Source of the DNA: JAGVSV01 sp040766135
GTDB taxonomy: Bacteria > Bacillota > Clostridia > Christensenellales > Aristaeellaceae
DNA: 64,000 nt
Assembly (NCBI GenBank): GCA_040766135.1
Contig: JAXGRA010000005.1
Span: forward strand, 85,432-149,431
Direction of reading: 5' to 3'
Shown here: in pieces, positions 1-8,590 of the stretch
Numbering within the stretch: position 1 is the first letter of the stretch
Layout of the letters: the number at the start of each line of letters is the position of its first letter
Translations under genes and position numbers: made by a program
The notes under the pieces: model-generated
Database searches by the model: none
What the model was told of the DNA's origin: nothing
The model's input: the letters and a program-made list of their open reading frames with translations, nothing else

Positions 1-1
1 A

Positions 2-280
2 GATATTTCCATTGACCAGGGCGGCAACTGTGAGGCTACCGTACCTGGCGAAACCGTTGACCATGGTCTGGTGCATGTTGTGGGCATCAAGAACATCCCC
101 GGCCTGCTGCCCACCAGCAGCACCTCCATGTTTGCCCAAAATGTGTACAATCTGGTTAAGTATTTGCTAAAGGATGAAACCTTTCATCTGGACAGCCAGG
201 ATGAAATCGTGCAAGGTATACTAACCACCAAGGACGGCCAAATCGTCCATCAAGGTGCAAGGGAGGCCATGGGCCTATGA
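2..280 (+). CDS. pntAA: NAD(P) transhydrogenase subunit alpha part 1, C-terminal end (partial)
   Basis: Only the last 92 residues are inside the window; the reading frame is open from base 2. They open with DISIDQGGNCE, the hallmark of the alanine dehydrogenase/transhydrogenase NAD(H)-binding domain I, and include HGLVHVVGIKNIPG and a helix ending MFAQNVYNLVKYL. In this family domain I binds NAD(H) and hands hydride to domain III (PntB) across the membrane complex, driven by the proton gradient. The stop overlaps the pntAB start (ATGA), so the three subunits are translationally coupled. This is the split three-gene form of the enzyme, in which domain I and the first membrane helices are separate proteins. 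The identification is confident; the N-terminal part is not visible. Confidence 0.9.
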   Translation, partial: DISIDQGGNCEATVPGETVDHGLVHVVGIKNIPGLLPTSSTSMFAQNVYNLVKYLLKDETFHLDSQDEIVQGILTTKDGQIVHQGAREAMGL

Positions 281-576
281 GCAGGGAATTGATATTAGTA
301 CTAGTATTTGTTGCGGCCACGCTGCTGGGCTATCGGCTGATCAAATCGGTGCCCAGTTTGCTGCATACCCCGCTGATGAGCGGCATGAATGCCTTGAGCG
401 GCATCACATTGCTGGGCATGATTACCGCCACGCTGGGTGCAGTGGCCTTTCACAGCAAGGCGCTGGGCGTGCTGGGCATTATTTGCGCCACCGTTAATGT
501 GGTATCGGGCTTCATGGTGACCGATCGGATGCTCAAAATGTTTAAGGGCTCTGAGCACAGGGAGGACAAGCCATGA
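277..576 (+). CDS. pntAB: NAD(P) transhydrogenase subunit alpha part 2 (membrane)
   Basis: A 99-residue membrane protein. It has an N-terminal helix (residues 3-17), then the conserved segment PLMSGMNALSGITLLGM and two further helices, ending in a short charged tail. This matches PntAB, which supplies the first helices of the proton channel between NAD-binding domain I (PntAA) and PntB. The start overlaps the pntAA stop by 4 nt, and the stop overlaps the pntB start by 4 nt (ATGA), a tight operon. Length is normal for the family. Confidence 0.93.
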   Translation: MSRELILVLVFVAATLLGYRLIKSVPSLLHTPLMSGMNALSGITLLGMITATLGAVAFHSKALGVLGIICATVNVVSGFMVTDRMLKMFKGSEHREDKP

Positions 577-1958
577 GCGATACGCTGTACTATGTTTTGT
601 CGGCGCTGTTAAGCGTAGGCGTGTTGCTGGGCATCCGCTGGATGAGCAAGGTGGAAACCGCCGTCAACGGCAATCGCCTGAGTGCCTTGTGCATGTTGGC
701 TGCTGTGGTGATGGTGCTGGTTCGGGGCGGCATTTTGGATGACTCCGCTATTTGGTTAGGCCTGGCCGCGGGACTGGCGCTGGGTGTTGTGCTGGCCCGC
801 GCAGTGCGCATGATTACCATGCCCCAGATGGTAGGCTTTTTGAATGGATTGGGCGGTGCGGCCAGCGCCATTGCGGCATGGCTGACGCTGCAGGGAACAG
901 TTGCGCTCAATACCTTTGAAGTGGCCACCGGTGTGCTGGCGCTGTGCGTGGGCGCGCTTACGTTTACAGGTTCCATGGTGGCGGCGGGCAAACTACAGCG
1001 CCTGTTGCCGCAAAAGCCCATCCGTTTGCCCAGCCATCAAATGCTGACCGTGGCGAGCTTTCTTGCGATGATTTTGGGCCTGGTGCTGGTGGTGGTGCTG
1101 CCTGGTCAAAGGCTGCTGTTTGCAGCAATTACGCTGCTGGGCAGCCTGGCCTTTGGCGTGCTGTTTGCGTTGCCGGTGGGCGGTGCGGACATGCCCATTA
1201 CTATTTCACTGCTGAACTCCACCTCCGGTGTCGCGGCCGCCATTGCGGGTATGGCCATCGGCGATGTGCTGCTGGTGTCGGTCGGTGGTATTGTGGGTGC
1301 CAGCGGCCTGCTGCTGACGCAGATCATGTGCCATGCCATGAACCGCAAACTGTCGGCCATATTGCTGGGCAAGGGAACGGACAAGCCCGCCCCTGTGCCC
1401 CCTGTGCAGCCCGTGATGGAAACGCCCGCCCCTGTGGTGGAGGCTGAACTGCCTCCGCCCAAGGATGCAGCGCAATGGATCAATGACGCGCAGGATGTTG
1501 TCATTATCCCTGGCTATGGCATGGCGCTGTCCCAGGCGCAGCACGCCGTCAAGCAGCTGTACGATCAGTTGATCGGGGCAGGCAAGCGCGTGCGCTTTGC
1601 CATCCATCCGGTGGCTGGCCGCATGCCGGGGCATATGAATGTGCTGCTGGCCGAGGTGGACATCCCTTATGACATGCTATTTGAAATGGATGACATCAAC
1701 CCAACAATGGATAAGGTGGATTTGGCCATTGTGATTGGGGCTAATGATGTGGTCAATCCTGCCGCCAACACCGCCGAGGGCACGCCCATCTATGGCATGC
1801 CGGTGCTGGAGGTTGAAAAAGCCGGGCGTGTCATGATGCTCAATTACGATGACAAGCCAGGCTATGCCGGTGTACCCAATCCATTGTATCAGGAACAGTC
1901 CGATGTGCTGCTGCTGTTTGGCGATGCCAAGGAAAGTCTGGAAAAGTTATTGACCTAA
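573..1958 (+). CDS. pntB: NAD(P) transhydrogenase subunit beta
   Basis: 461 residues, the usual length. Residues 1 to about 265 form a run of hydrophobic helices, including QMVGFLNGLGGAASA and LLNSTSGVAAAIAGM. A Pro-rich linker follows (about 270-290). Domain III (about 300-461) binds NADP(H): VVIIPGYGMALSQAQHAV is its Rossmann-like loop, followed by HPVAGRMPGHMNVLLAE, VIGANDVVNPAA and GYAGVPNPLY. With PntAA and PntAB it forms the proton-pumping enzyme that reduces NADP+ with NADH. The 95 bp after the stop, before a convergent gene, show no clear terminator. Confidence 0.95.
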   Translation: MSDTLYYVLSALLSVGVLLGIRWMSKVETAVNGNRLSALCMLAAVVMVLVRGGILDDSAIWLGLAAGLALGVVLARAVRMITMPQMVGFLNGLGGAASAIAAWLTLQGTVALNTFEVATGVLALCVGALTFTGSMVAAGKLQRLLPQKPIRLPSHQMLTVASFLAMILGLVLVVVLPGQRLLFAAITLLGSLAFGVLFALPVGGADMPITISLLNSTSGVAAAIAGMAIGDVLLVSVGGIVGASGLLLTQIMCHAMNRKLSAILLGKGTDKPAPVPPVQPVMETPAPVVEAELPPPKDAAQWINDAQDVVIIPGYGMALSQAQHAVKQLYDQLIGAGKRVRFAIHPVAGRMPGHMNVLLAEVDIPYDMLFEMDDINPTMDKVDLAIVIGANDVVNPAANTAEGTPIYGMPVLEVEKAGRVMMLNYDDKPGYAGVPNPLYQEQSDVLLLFGDAKESLEKLLT

Positions 1959-2052
1959 GTCATTGCCATTCCGGGATGGTTCACCCATAGGTTGCTCAAC
2001 ACGTGGTTTTGTTACACGCGCATGAAAAACAATTGTAATTTTGGCTTGTGCG

Positions 2053-2814
2053 CTAAATAGCGGGCATTACATACCCGCCGCATACCGGCAGATATACCCC
2101 GGTGATGAAGGCGGCCAGGTCGCTGGCCAGAAACGCCACGGCGTTGGCAATCTCCTGGTCGGTGCCGCGGCGGTTTAACGCCACGCGGGCGGTATAGTCC
2201 GGGCTGGGCTTGACGCCGCTTTTGCGCTCCCGGTCGCTGATGGTCCAGCCCGGCGCCACCTGGTTGACGGTGATGCCGTGCATGCCTACCTCGCGTGCTA
2301 AGATGCGGTATATGCCGTCCATGCCGCGCTTGCCCGCCACATAGGCCGATTGATTGGGCAGGCACTGCATTGCGCATTCGGTGTTGATGCCGATAAATCG
2401 CCCGTATTGCGCCTTGATCATATGCGGGATAAAGGCTTTGGCCATCAGCACGTTGTGCATCACGCAGGTGTCAAACTGATCCTGATAGTCCTGCGGGTCT
2501 TGCTCCAGTATGCTGGTCCATTGGTATTGGCTGACCGCACAGTTGATGACAATCTGTGGCGCGCCCAGCGCGCTGATGACCGCCTCCGCCATGGCATCCA
2601 CGCTGTCTTTGCAGGCCACATCGGCCTGGACGGCCAGTGCTTTGCGGCCCATCCGTGTTATTTCTTCGGTCAGCTGCGCGGCCATGGCGCGGTTGTTCAG
2701 GTAATGCACGGCGACATCCGCGCCGCACTGGGCCAGCGTGCGCGCAATGGTGCGCCCCAACTGCCCGGTGGCCCCGGTGACAATGGCGGTTTTCCCGCTG
2801 AGGTTAATGTCCAT
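2053..2814 (-). CDS. Short-chain dehydrogenase/reductase (SDR) family oxidoreductase
   Basis: 253 residues, a classical SDR length. The N-terminal cofactor motif is TGATGQLGRTIA (TGxxxGxG type), followed by the acidic-loop position AVHYLNNRA. INCAVS stands where NNAG usually is. The catalytic pair is YVAGKRGMDG (YxxxK), and the C-terminus ends in GVYLPVCGGYVMPA. This is an NAD(P)(H)-dependent oxidoreductase; the substrate cannot be told, although FabG-like or sugar/steroid alcohol oxidation are typical. It lies 57 bp downstream of the sirtuin gene on the same strand and probably shares its promoter. Confidence 0.85.
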   Translation of the reverse strand: MDINLSGKTAIVTGATGQLGRTIARTLAQCGADVAVHYLNNRAMAAQLTEEITRMGRKALAVQADVACKDSVDAMAEAVISALGAPQIVINCAVSQYQWTSILEQDPQDYQDQFDTCVMHNVLMAKAFIPHMIKAQYGRFIGINTECAMQCLPNQSAYVAGKRGMDGIYRILAREVGMHGITVNQVAPGWTISDRERKSGVKPSPDYTARVALNRRGTDQEIANAVAFLASDLAAFITGVYLPVCGGYVMPAI

Positions 2815-2871
2815 ACGTCCTCCATTTGGTGTTGTATATTTGTTTCGCTGCGTGGCACACGATGCGGGCGG

Positions 2872-3603
2872 TTAAGTCTGCATGTGGGCTACCACTTGCG
2901 TGAGGAACACGCCGATGCGCTCGCGCACGACCAGCTGTGCGTATTCGTCGTAGGCGGTGGGCGTCTTGTTGATCAACACCAGATCGCCTGCGCACAGGCG
3001 CACATAGCCCGCAGCAGGATAGACGCTTAAGGATGTACCGCCGACAATGAGCAGGTCGGCCTTTTGAATTTCACGTATGGCGCGTGCCGTGACTTTGTCG
3101 TCCAGCGGCTCGCCGTACAACACCACCTCGGGTTTGACCAGCCCGCCGCAGGTGCAGTGCGGCACGCCGGTGGTGCCCATCAGCCAGGTGAGGTCATAGG
3201 CTGTCCGGCACTTCATGCACCGGTTACGATGGATGGAGCCGTGCAGTTCCAGCACCTGGGTGCTGCCGGCCATCTGGTGCAGGCCGTCAATGTTCTGCGT
3301 GATGATGGCGCACATTTTGCCCATGCGCTCCAACTGCGCCAGCGCGGTGTGCGCGCCGCTGGGTTTTACATCAGGGAATATCATCTTTTCACGGTAGAAA
3401 TCATAAAAGGTGTCGGTGCGTTTCATAAAGTACTGGTGGCTCAGCACCGTTTCGGGCGGGTCACGCCACCGCTGGTGGTATAGCCCATCGGTGCTGCGGA
3501 AATCCGGGATGCCGCTTTCGGTGGAGACCCCCGCCCCGCCAAAGAACACAGGGTAGCGTGCGTCCTGTAGCATCTGCGCCAGTTGCATAACCTGATCCTG
3601 CAT
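2872..3603 (-). CDS. cobB: NAD-dependent protein deacylase, sirtuin (SIR2) family
   Basis: 243 residues. The NAD-binding motif GAGVSTESGIPDFRS is near residue 25, TQNIDGLH near residue 100, and the catalytic His lies in LELHGSIH. Four zinc cysteines are CMKC and CTCG, and VVLYGEPL and LIVGGTSLSVYPAAG complete the Rossmann fold. The family removes acyl groups from lysines, producing nicotinamide and O-acyl-ADP-ribose. AAGGAGG lies 8 nt before the ATG. It is the first gene of a two-gene minus-strand unit with the SDR gene. Confidence 0.92.
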   Translation of the reverse strand: MQDQVMQLAQMLQDARYPVFFGGAGVSTESGIPDFRSTDGLYHQRWRDPPETVLSHQYFMKRTDTFYDFYREKMIFPDVKPSGAHTALAQLERMGKMCAIITQNIDGLHQMAGSTQVLELHGSIHRNRCMKCRTAYDLTWLMGTTGVPHCTCGGLVKPEVVLYGEPLDDKVTARAIREIQKADLLIVGGTSLSVYPAAGYVRLCAGDLVLINKTPTAYDEYAQLVVRERIGVFLTQVVAHMQT

Positions 3604-3629
3604 GAAAGTCGCCTCCTTTTCTTTGCTTT

Positions 3630-3658
3630 ATCCTACCCAAGTATGTACGTGGCTGCAA
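3630..3658 (-). promoter_or_regulatory. Promoter for the sirtuin-SDR unit
   Basis: Read on the minus strand: -35 TTGCAG, 17 bp spacer, -10 TAGGAT. The start site would be about 20 nt before the sirtuin ribosome binding site. Confidence 0.55.
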
Positions 3659-3722
3659 GTAAATACGCCTTACCGCCCAGAGTGCACAAACAATGCGCCC
3701 TTTTTTTGTGAAATTTAAGGAC

Positions 3723-3751
3723 TGGTCAAGCGCCGCATGGTTGCCTATAAT
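3723..3751 (+). promoter_or_regulatory. Promoter for the ABC ATPase gene
   Basis: -35-like TGGTCA, 17 bp, then a perfect -10 TATAAT, about 57 bp before the ATG at 3808. It is divergent from the sirtuin promoter. Confidence 0.5.
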
Positions 3752-3807
3752 AGCGACAGAATAGCAAGGGCCCTGCCCGTGCACAAGAAAAAACAGGAGG
3801 CGGCATT

Positions 3808-4929
<1,122 letters not shown>

Positions 4930-4947
4930 TCTATCCCTAAGCATCCT

Positions 4948-4975
4948 GCGCCGCGGCTTAAGCCGCGGCGCTTTT
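4948..4975 (+). terminator. Intrinsic terminator after the ABC ATPase gene
   Basis: A perfect 24-nt GC palindrome (4948-4971) followed by TTTT, 19 bp after the stop codon. Confidence 0.8.
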
Positions 4976-5040
4976 GCGTGCGTTTGAAGACAATTGAAAG
5001 AACGCGCGTTCCGTTTTTTATGCAACAAGTTACATGTTGA

Positions 5041-5380
5041 AACAGAACACATCTGTTAACGAAAAAGTGTTCGTGTGGACAAATGTTGGGATAACCAGCA
5101 CGCATGCCTGTGGATAACTTTAGCTGATTTTACATTGAATTTACATTCTCTTATCCAAAAACCATACCTCGCAAGCTATTTTGCAGGTTTTTGTGTGGAT
5201 AACCCTGTGGACAATGTGGACAACCAAGCACAAGTGCTTATGCAGCGCATCCATGCAGAATACACGCACAGGCATGCAGTTGGACACGGAAAAGCTTGAG
5301 ACTTTGTACTCCTGGTTGTATAAAGATGAATTATTATGAAAAATATACAGAACATGCTGGAGGATATGCTGTGGATATTC
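5041..5380. other. oriC: Candidate chromosomal replication origin (DnaA-box cluster)
   Basis: The longest clean gene-free stretch of the window (4976-5513) is AT-rich. It holds a cluster of nonamers matching the DnaA box TTATCCACA, read here as TGTGGATAA. Two are perfect (5109-5117, 5194-5202). One mismatch each: 5074-5082, 5206-5214, 5215-5223 (TGTGGACAA), 5370-5378 (TGTGGATAT), and 5151-5159 in the opposite orientation (TTATCCAAA). Boxes at 5194, 5206 and 5215 are phased 12 and 9 bp apart. AT-rich tracts at 5128-5160 and 5314-5350 could be unwinding elements. recF and rlmH, often near oriC, begin 0.8-1.3 kb to the right; dnaA and dnaN are not in the window. Confidence 0.65.
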
Positions 5381-5513
5381 ACATGTAAAAATCACATGAC
5401 AAATTGTTGCAAAGATATGACACAAGAGACAAGCGTGCGGCAGCGCTCCTTGGTTGCCGGGGCGTTCTTGTCACGCGCGTGCCGGCACGGTATACTCCAA
5501 GCTGGAGGATAGG

Positions 5514-6170
5514 ATGAACGCAGTAATTTTTGACATGGATGGCGTGTTGTTTGACACGGAGACGCTGGCGCTCAAGGCTGCGCTGCGCGCATCGGAAGCG
5601 CTGGGCTATGGGCTGACGGAAGAAGATGTATTGGCTACCCTGGGCATGACCGAGGCGTTGACAGATCAGGTGTATCACAATGCGTGCGCCGCATATGAGC
5701 CCCAAGCGTTTTGGCCCGTGTGCAACGACAGCCTGCGCGCGCTTCTGGAAGAGAATGGCGTGCCGATCAAACCGCATGTGCGCAAAACCCTGGCGGCCTT
5801 GCGCGCACAGGGCCTGCCGTTGGGGCTGTGCTCGTCCTCGCCCATGGAGCGTATTGCGTGGTATCTGCAATCGACAGGCCTTGCGGATGTTTTCCAGGCC
5901 ATTACAGCCGGGCGCAGCGATGTGCCCAGCAAGCCTGCGCCGGATATGTATCTGAACACCGCAGCTGCGCTGGGCGTTGCGCCACAGCATTGCCTGGTGG
6001 TGGAGGATGCTCCCCTGGGGCTGCGCGCGGCGCGGCGGGCGGGCATGTTTACCGTGATGGTGCCTGACCTGCGTCCCTACACGGATGACCTAGCACCGGA
6101 CTGTGACCGTGTGCTGGACAGCCTGAAGGACTTGCCCGCGCTGGTGCAGGAGGTTTTTGCATGCCGGTAA
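5514..6170 (+). CDS. HAD superfamily phosphatase, beta-phosphoglucomutase-like
   Basis: 218 residues. Motif I is DMDGVLFDTE (residues 7-16, nucleophile Asp). An alpha-helical cap follows, then motif II in LCSSSPMERIAWYL, motif III Lys in SKPAPDMYL, and motif IV VVEDAPLGLRAA. This is the HAD-IA/PGMB group, whose members hydrolyse or isomerise phosphosugars and similar small phosphates; the substrate is not evident. I start at the ATG at 5514 because GGAGGA lies 5 nt upstream and because the alternative in-frame start at 5454 would add 20 residues before the beta strand carrying motif I. A TATACT hexamer at 5491-5496 may be its -10. It overlaps rlmH by 10 nt. Confidence 0.85.
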   Translation: MNAVIFDMDGVLFDTETLALKAALRASEALGYGLTEEDVLATLGMTEALTDQVYHNACAAYEPQAFWPVCNDSLRALLEENGVPIKPHVRKTLAALRAQGLPLGLCSSSPMERIAWYLQSTGLADVFQAITAGRSDVPSKPAPDMYLNTAAALGVAPQHCLVVEDAPLGLRAARRAGMFTVMVPDLRPYTDDLAPDCDRVLDSLKDLPALVQEVFACR

Positions 6171-6634
6171 CGGTAATAGCTGTGGGCAAAATGGGGGACA
6201 TGTACGCGCAGGCGGCGCAGCAGTATGTGACGCGCCTGCAGCCGTATGACAAGGTGCGCGTGGTGGAGGTGCCCGACCAGCGTGAGCCGGACAAGCCCGT
6301 GCCCGCGCTGATGGAGCGTGCGATGGACAAGGAGGGGCAGGCCATCCTGTCACAAATAAAGCCCCAGGACCATGTGATTGCGCTGTGCATTGAGGCGCGG
6401 CGCATGCACAGCCCGGGCTTTGCCAGGCTCATGGGCGAGCTGCGCGATGCCGGAAAAACGGTGGTGTTTGTGATTGGCGGTTCCCTGGGGCTGCATGAGC
6501 AGGTGATAAAACGTGCCAATCAAACGCTGTCGCTATCGGACATGACCTTCCCGCACCAGCTGGCGCGTGTGATGCTGCTGGAGCAAATCTACCGTGCATA
6601 TAAAATATTGGCGGGCGAGAGGTATCACAAGTAG
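6161..6634 (+). CDS. rlmH: 23S rRNA (pseudouridine1915-N3)-methyltransferase
   Basis: 157 residues, the normal length. SPOUT-fold signatures: CIEARRMHSPGFARLMG, FVIGGSLGLHE (trefoil-knot SAM site) and the diagnostic C-terminal LSDMTFPHQLARVMLLEQIYRAYKI, ending GERYHK. It methylates pseudouridine 1915 in helix 69 of 23S rRNA on assembled 70S ribosomes. It overlaps the HAD gene by 10 nt and the recF GTG start by 1 nt (TAGTG), so these three are one transcript. rlmH lies close to the origin in many Firmicutes. Confidence 0.95.
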   Translation: MPVTVIAVGKMGDMYAQAAQQYVTRLQPYDKVRVVEVPDQREPDKPVPALMERAMDKEGQAILSQIKPQDHVIALCIEARRMHSPGFARLMGELRDAGKTVVFVIGGSLGLHEQVIKRANQTLSLSDMTFPHQLARVMLLEQIYRAYKILAGERYHK

Positions 6635-7734
6635 TGCGTCTGATACAGCTTCGATTAAAGGATTTCCGCAGCTACCCACAGCTATCGCTGATGCTGCCCC
6701 ACGGCATCACCGCGCTGGTGGGCGAAAACGGTGCCGGGAAAACCAACGTGCTGGAAGCCATCCACCTGTGCTGTCTGGGACGCAGCCACCGCACCAGCGC
6801 GGATCGCGACATGATCCGCACGGGGGAGGAAACCTGCGCCGTGCACGCGCGGGTGGAGCGTTCTGACCGCTGCCATGAGGTGGGTATACGCCTGTACGCC
6901 CAGCCGCGTCGGCGCAAGCTCATCTATGTCAACGGCAAGACTGTGCCGCGCATTGGCGAACTGATGGGGCATTTGACGTGCGTGATGTTTTCGCCGGAGG
7001 ATCTGGAGATCGTAAAGGGCCAGCCCCAGCAGCGGCGCAGGTTTTTGGATATGCTGCTGTCACAGTGTCAGCCCGCGTATTTTTATAGCCTGCAAACATA
7101 TATGTCGGTGTTAAAGCAGCGCAATGCGCTGCTCAAGGCCTTGGCCAAGGGCGTGGGCGATGCGCGGCAGCTGCCGGCCTGGGATGAACAGCTGGCGCTG
7201 GCGGCGGGGCCCGTGGTGCAGGCGCGGCGGCAGGCGGTGGTGCAGCTGGATCGCCTGTCGCGCGGGCACTATGCACACATCAGTGGGCGCGAAAACGAAA
7301 TGCTGGCGCTGGCTTATCAGGGCACGCTGAGCGCCAGCACAAACCCTTCACAGGACATGGCCCAGGCCTTAAAGGACGCGCGCCAGGAGGATTTACGCCG
7401 TCAGACCACCAGCGTAGGCCCGCACCGGGACGATATCGAGGTGACACTGGCCGGGCAAGACATCCGGGTATATGGCTCGCAGGGGCAGGCGCGTACGGCC
7501 ATCCTGTCCATGCGGCTGTCGCAGATTGATGTATTGGAGCAGGCGCAGGGCGATACCCCGCTGCTGTTGCTGGATGATGTGCTAAGTGAACTGGACATGA
7601 GCCGCCGCGCACGCCTGCTGGCGCGGCTCAACCGCGTGCAGACGCTGCTGACGACGACAGAATTAAATGACTTAGGCGATGTCAACCCAGCCTGCGTGCT
7701 GCGGGTAGCACCGGGTAAAATCAGCGCCCTGTAA
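6634..7734 (+). CDS. recF: DNA replication and repair protein RecF
   Basis: 366 residues. It opens with the family N-terminus (LRLKDFRSYPQL) and has Walker A GENGAGKT (about 29-36), LGRSHRTS, the ABC-type signature SQGQARTAILSMRL, and Walker B PLLLLDDVLSELD. RecF binds gapped DNA and helps load RecA with RecO and RecR. The start is a GTG overlapping the rlmH stop by 1 nt. In most bacteria recF follows dnaA-dnaN; here it follows a HAD phosphatase and rlmH instead. Its 3' end overlaps the convergent kinase-like gene by 14 nt. Confidence 0.95.
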   Translation: MRLIQLRLKDFRSYPQLSLMLPHGITALVGENGAGKTNVLEAIHLCCLGRSHRTSADRDMIRTGEETCAVHARVERSDRCHEVGIRLYAQPRRRKLIYVNGKTVPRIGELMGHLTCVMFSPEDLEIVKGQPQQRRRFLDMLLSQCQPAYFYSLQTYMSVLKQRNALLKALAKGVGDARQLPAWDEQLALAAGPVVQARRQAVVQLDRLSRGHYAHISGRENEMLALAYQGTLSASTNPSQDMAQALKDARQEDLRRQTTSVGPHRDDIEVTLAGQDIRVYGSQGQARTAILSMRLSQIDVLEQAQGDTPLLLLDDVLSELDMSRRARLLARLNRVQTLLTTTELNDLGDVNPACVLRVAPGKISAL

Positions 7735-8590
7735 TAGTATTGGGAAGGTCAAAGGCGCGCACAGCCTGGCGCCAGGCCTGCTGGAAAGAGGCCACGCTTT
7801 GCTGGCGCTGCTCGCGCAGCGAATGTGTGGCCGTGCTGGCCAACGAGAGCATCTGCGGAGAACCTTCCCAAGGCTGCGGGCCGTGGTGTACCCGGTCGCC
7901 TAAAAAGGTATAGGCCAGGGCGCCGGCGGTAAACACGGCCGTGGTTTCATCCAGCGCCACTTCCTGCTGGCATTCCGGCGCGCGGTACCAGGGCATGCCT
8001 GGCGTGCGCGCAGGCGCGCTTGTGGCCGGCAGCTGCCGGAAGCGATGGATGGTCGTCAGTGCGATATGGCGGTTTTGATCGTGTATGATCAGGTGCGTGT
8101 CGCTCAGCCCCAGCGGTATGATGCCCTGCTGCTCGCATGCAGCCAGCGCATCCACCAGCGCATCATACCAGGCCAGGCGCTGCACCAGCGGGAACGCGCG
8201 GAAGTGGGCATAGTCTTCCTCGGACGACAGCACAAACCCTTCCAGCCAGGGGAATACCTGCACAAACCCTCCTGGCACCTCATGCTGGGACAGCACCGGA
8301 TTGATGGCCGGGTGCTGCACGCATCGGTACAGCGCCAGCGATGCGCGCAGGTCATCTATCGCCTGTTTGGGATCGCCAAAAAAGCCAAAGGGCAGCGCGC
8401 CTGCATGCCGCAGGTAAAAGCGCTGCCCGTCTTTTTCCACGCCAAAGCCTATACACCCGGATGTCGTTCCCTGCAGTACCCTGAACACGCGCCCAAAGGC
8501 GTTGAGCCAGGAAAAATCATGCGCCTCGCGCAGGTGAATGGGCTGGCCGTCCACCGTCATGATGAACGGCTCGCCGTATAAGGTGCTCAT
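7721..8590 (-). CDS. Kinase-fold protein, probably catalytically degenerate
   Basis: 289 residues. The N-terminal part (FGRVFRVLQGTTSGCIGFGVEKDGQRFYLRHAGA) resembles the N-lobe of a Ser/Thr-kinase-like or aminoglycoside-phosphotransferase-like protein found in Firmicutes. The C-lobe shows WYRAPECQQEVALDETTAVFTAGALAYTFLGD, like the APE helix and the following helix of kinases. The expected ATP-anchoring Lys is replaced (FYLRHAG). The catalytic loop region reads LGLSDTHLIIHDQ, and IHRFR stands where DFG/DxD would be. I infer a pseudokinase or a much-altered phosphotransferase. The ATG overlaps the MATE stop by 4 nt, so it is made with the exporter. Confidence 0.6.
   Translation of the reverse strand: MSTLYGEPFIMTVDGQPIHLREAHDFSWLNAFGRVFRVLQGTTSGCIGFGVEKDGQRFYLRHAGALPFGFFGDPKQAIDDLRASLALYRCVQHPAINPVLSQHEVPGGFVQVFPWLEGFVLSSEEDYAHFRAFPLVQRLAWYDALVDALAACEQQGIIPLGLSDTHLIIHDQNRHIALTTIHRFRQLPATSAPARTPGMPWYRAPECQQEVALDETTAVFTAGALAYTFLGDRVHHGPQPWEGSPQMLSLASTATHSLREQRQQSVASFQQAWRQAVRAFDLPNTITGR

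Noticed and set aside
5075..5299. 74-codon open frame inside the candidate origin
   Set aside because: No ribosome binding site, no family resemblance, and its sequence is made of the DnaA-box cluster.
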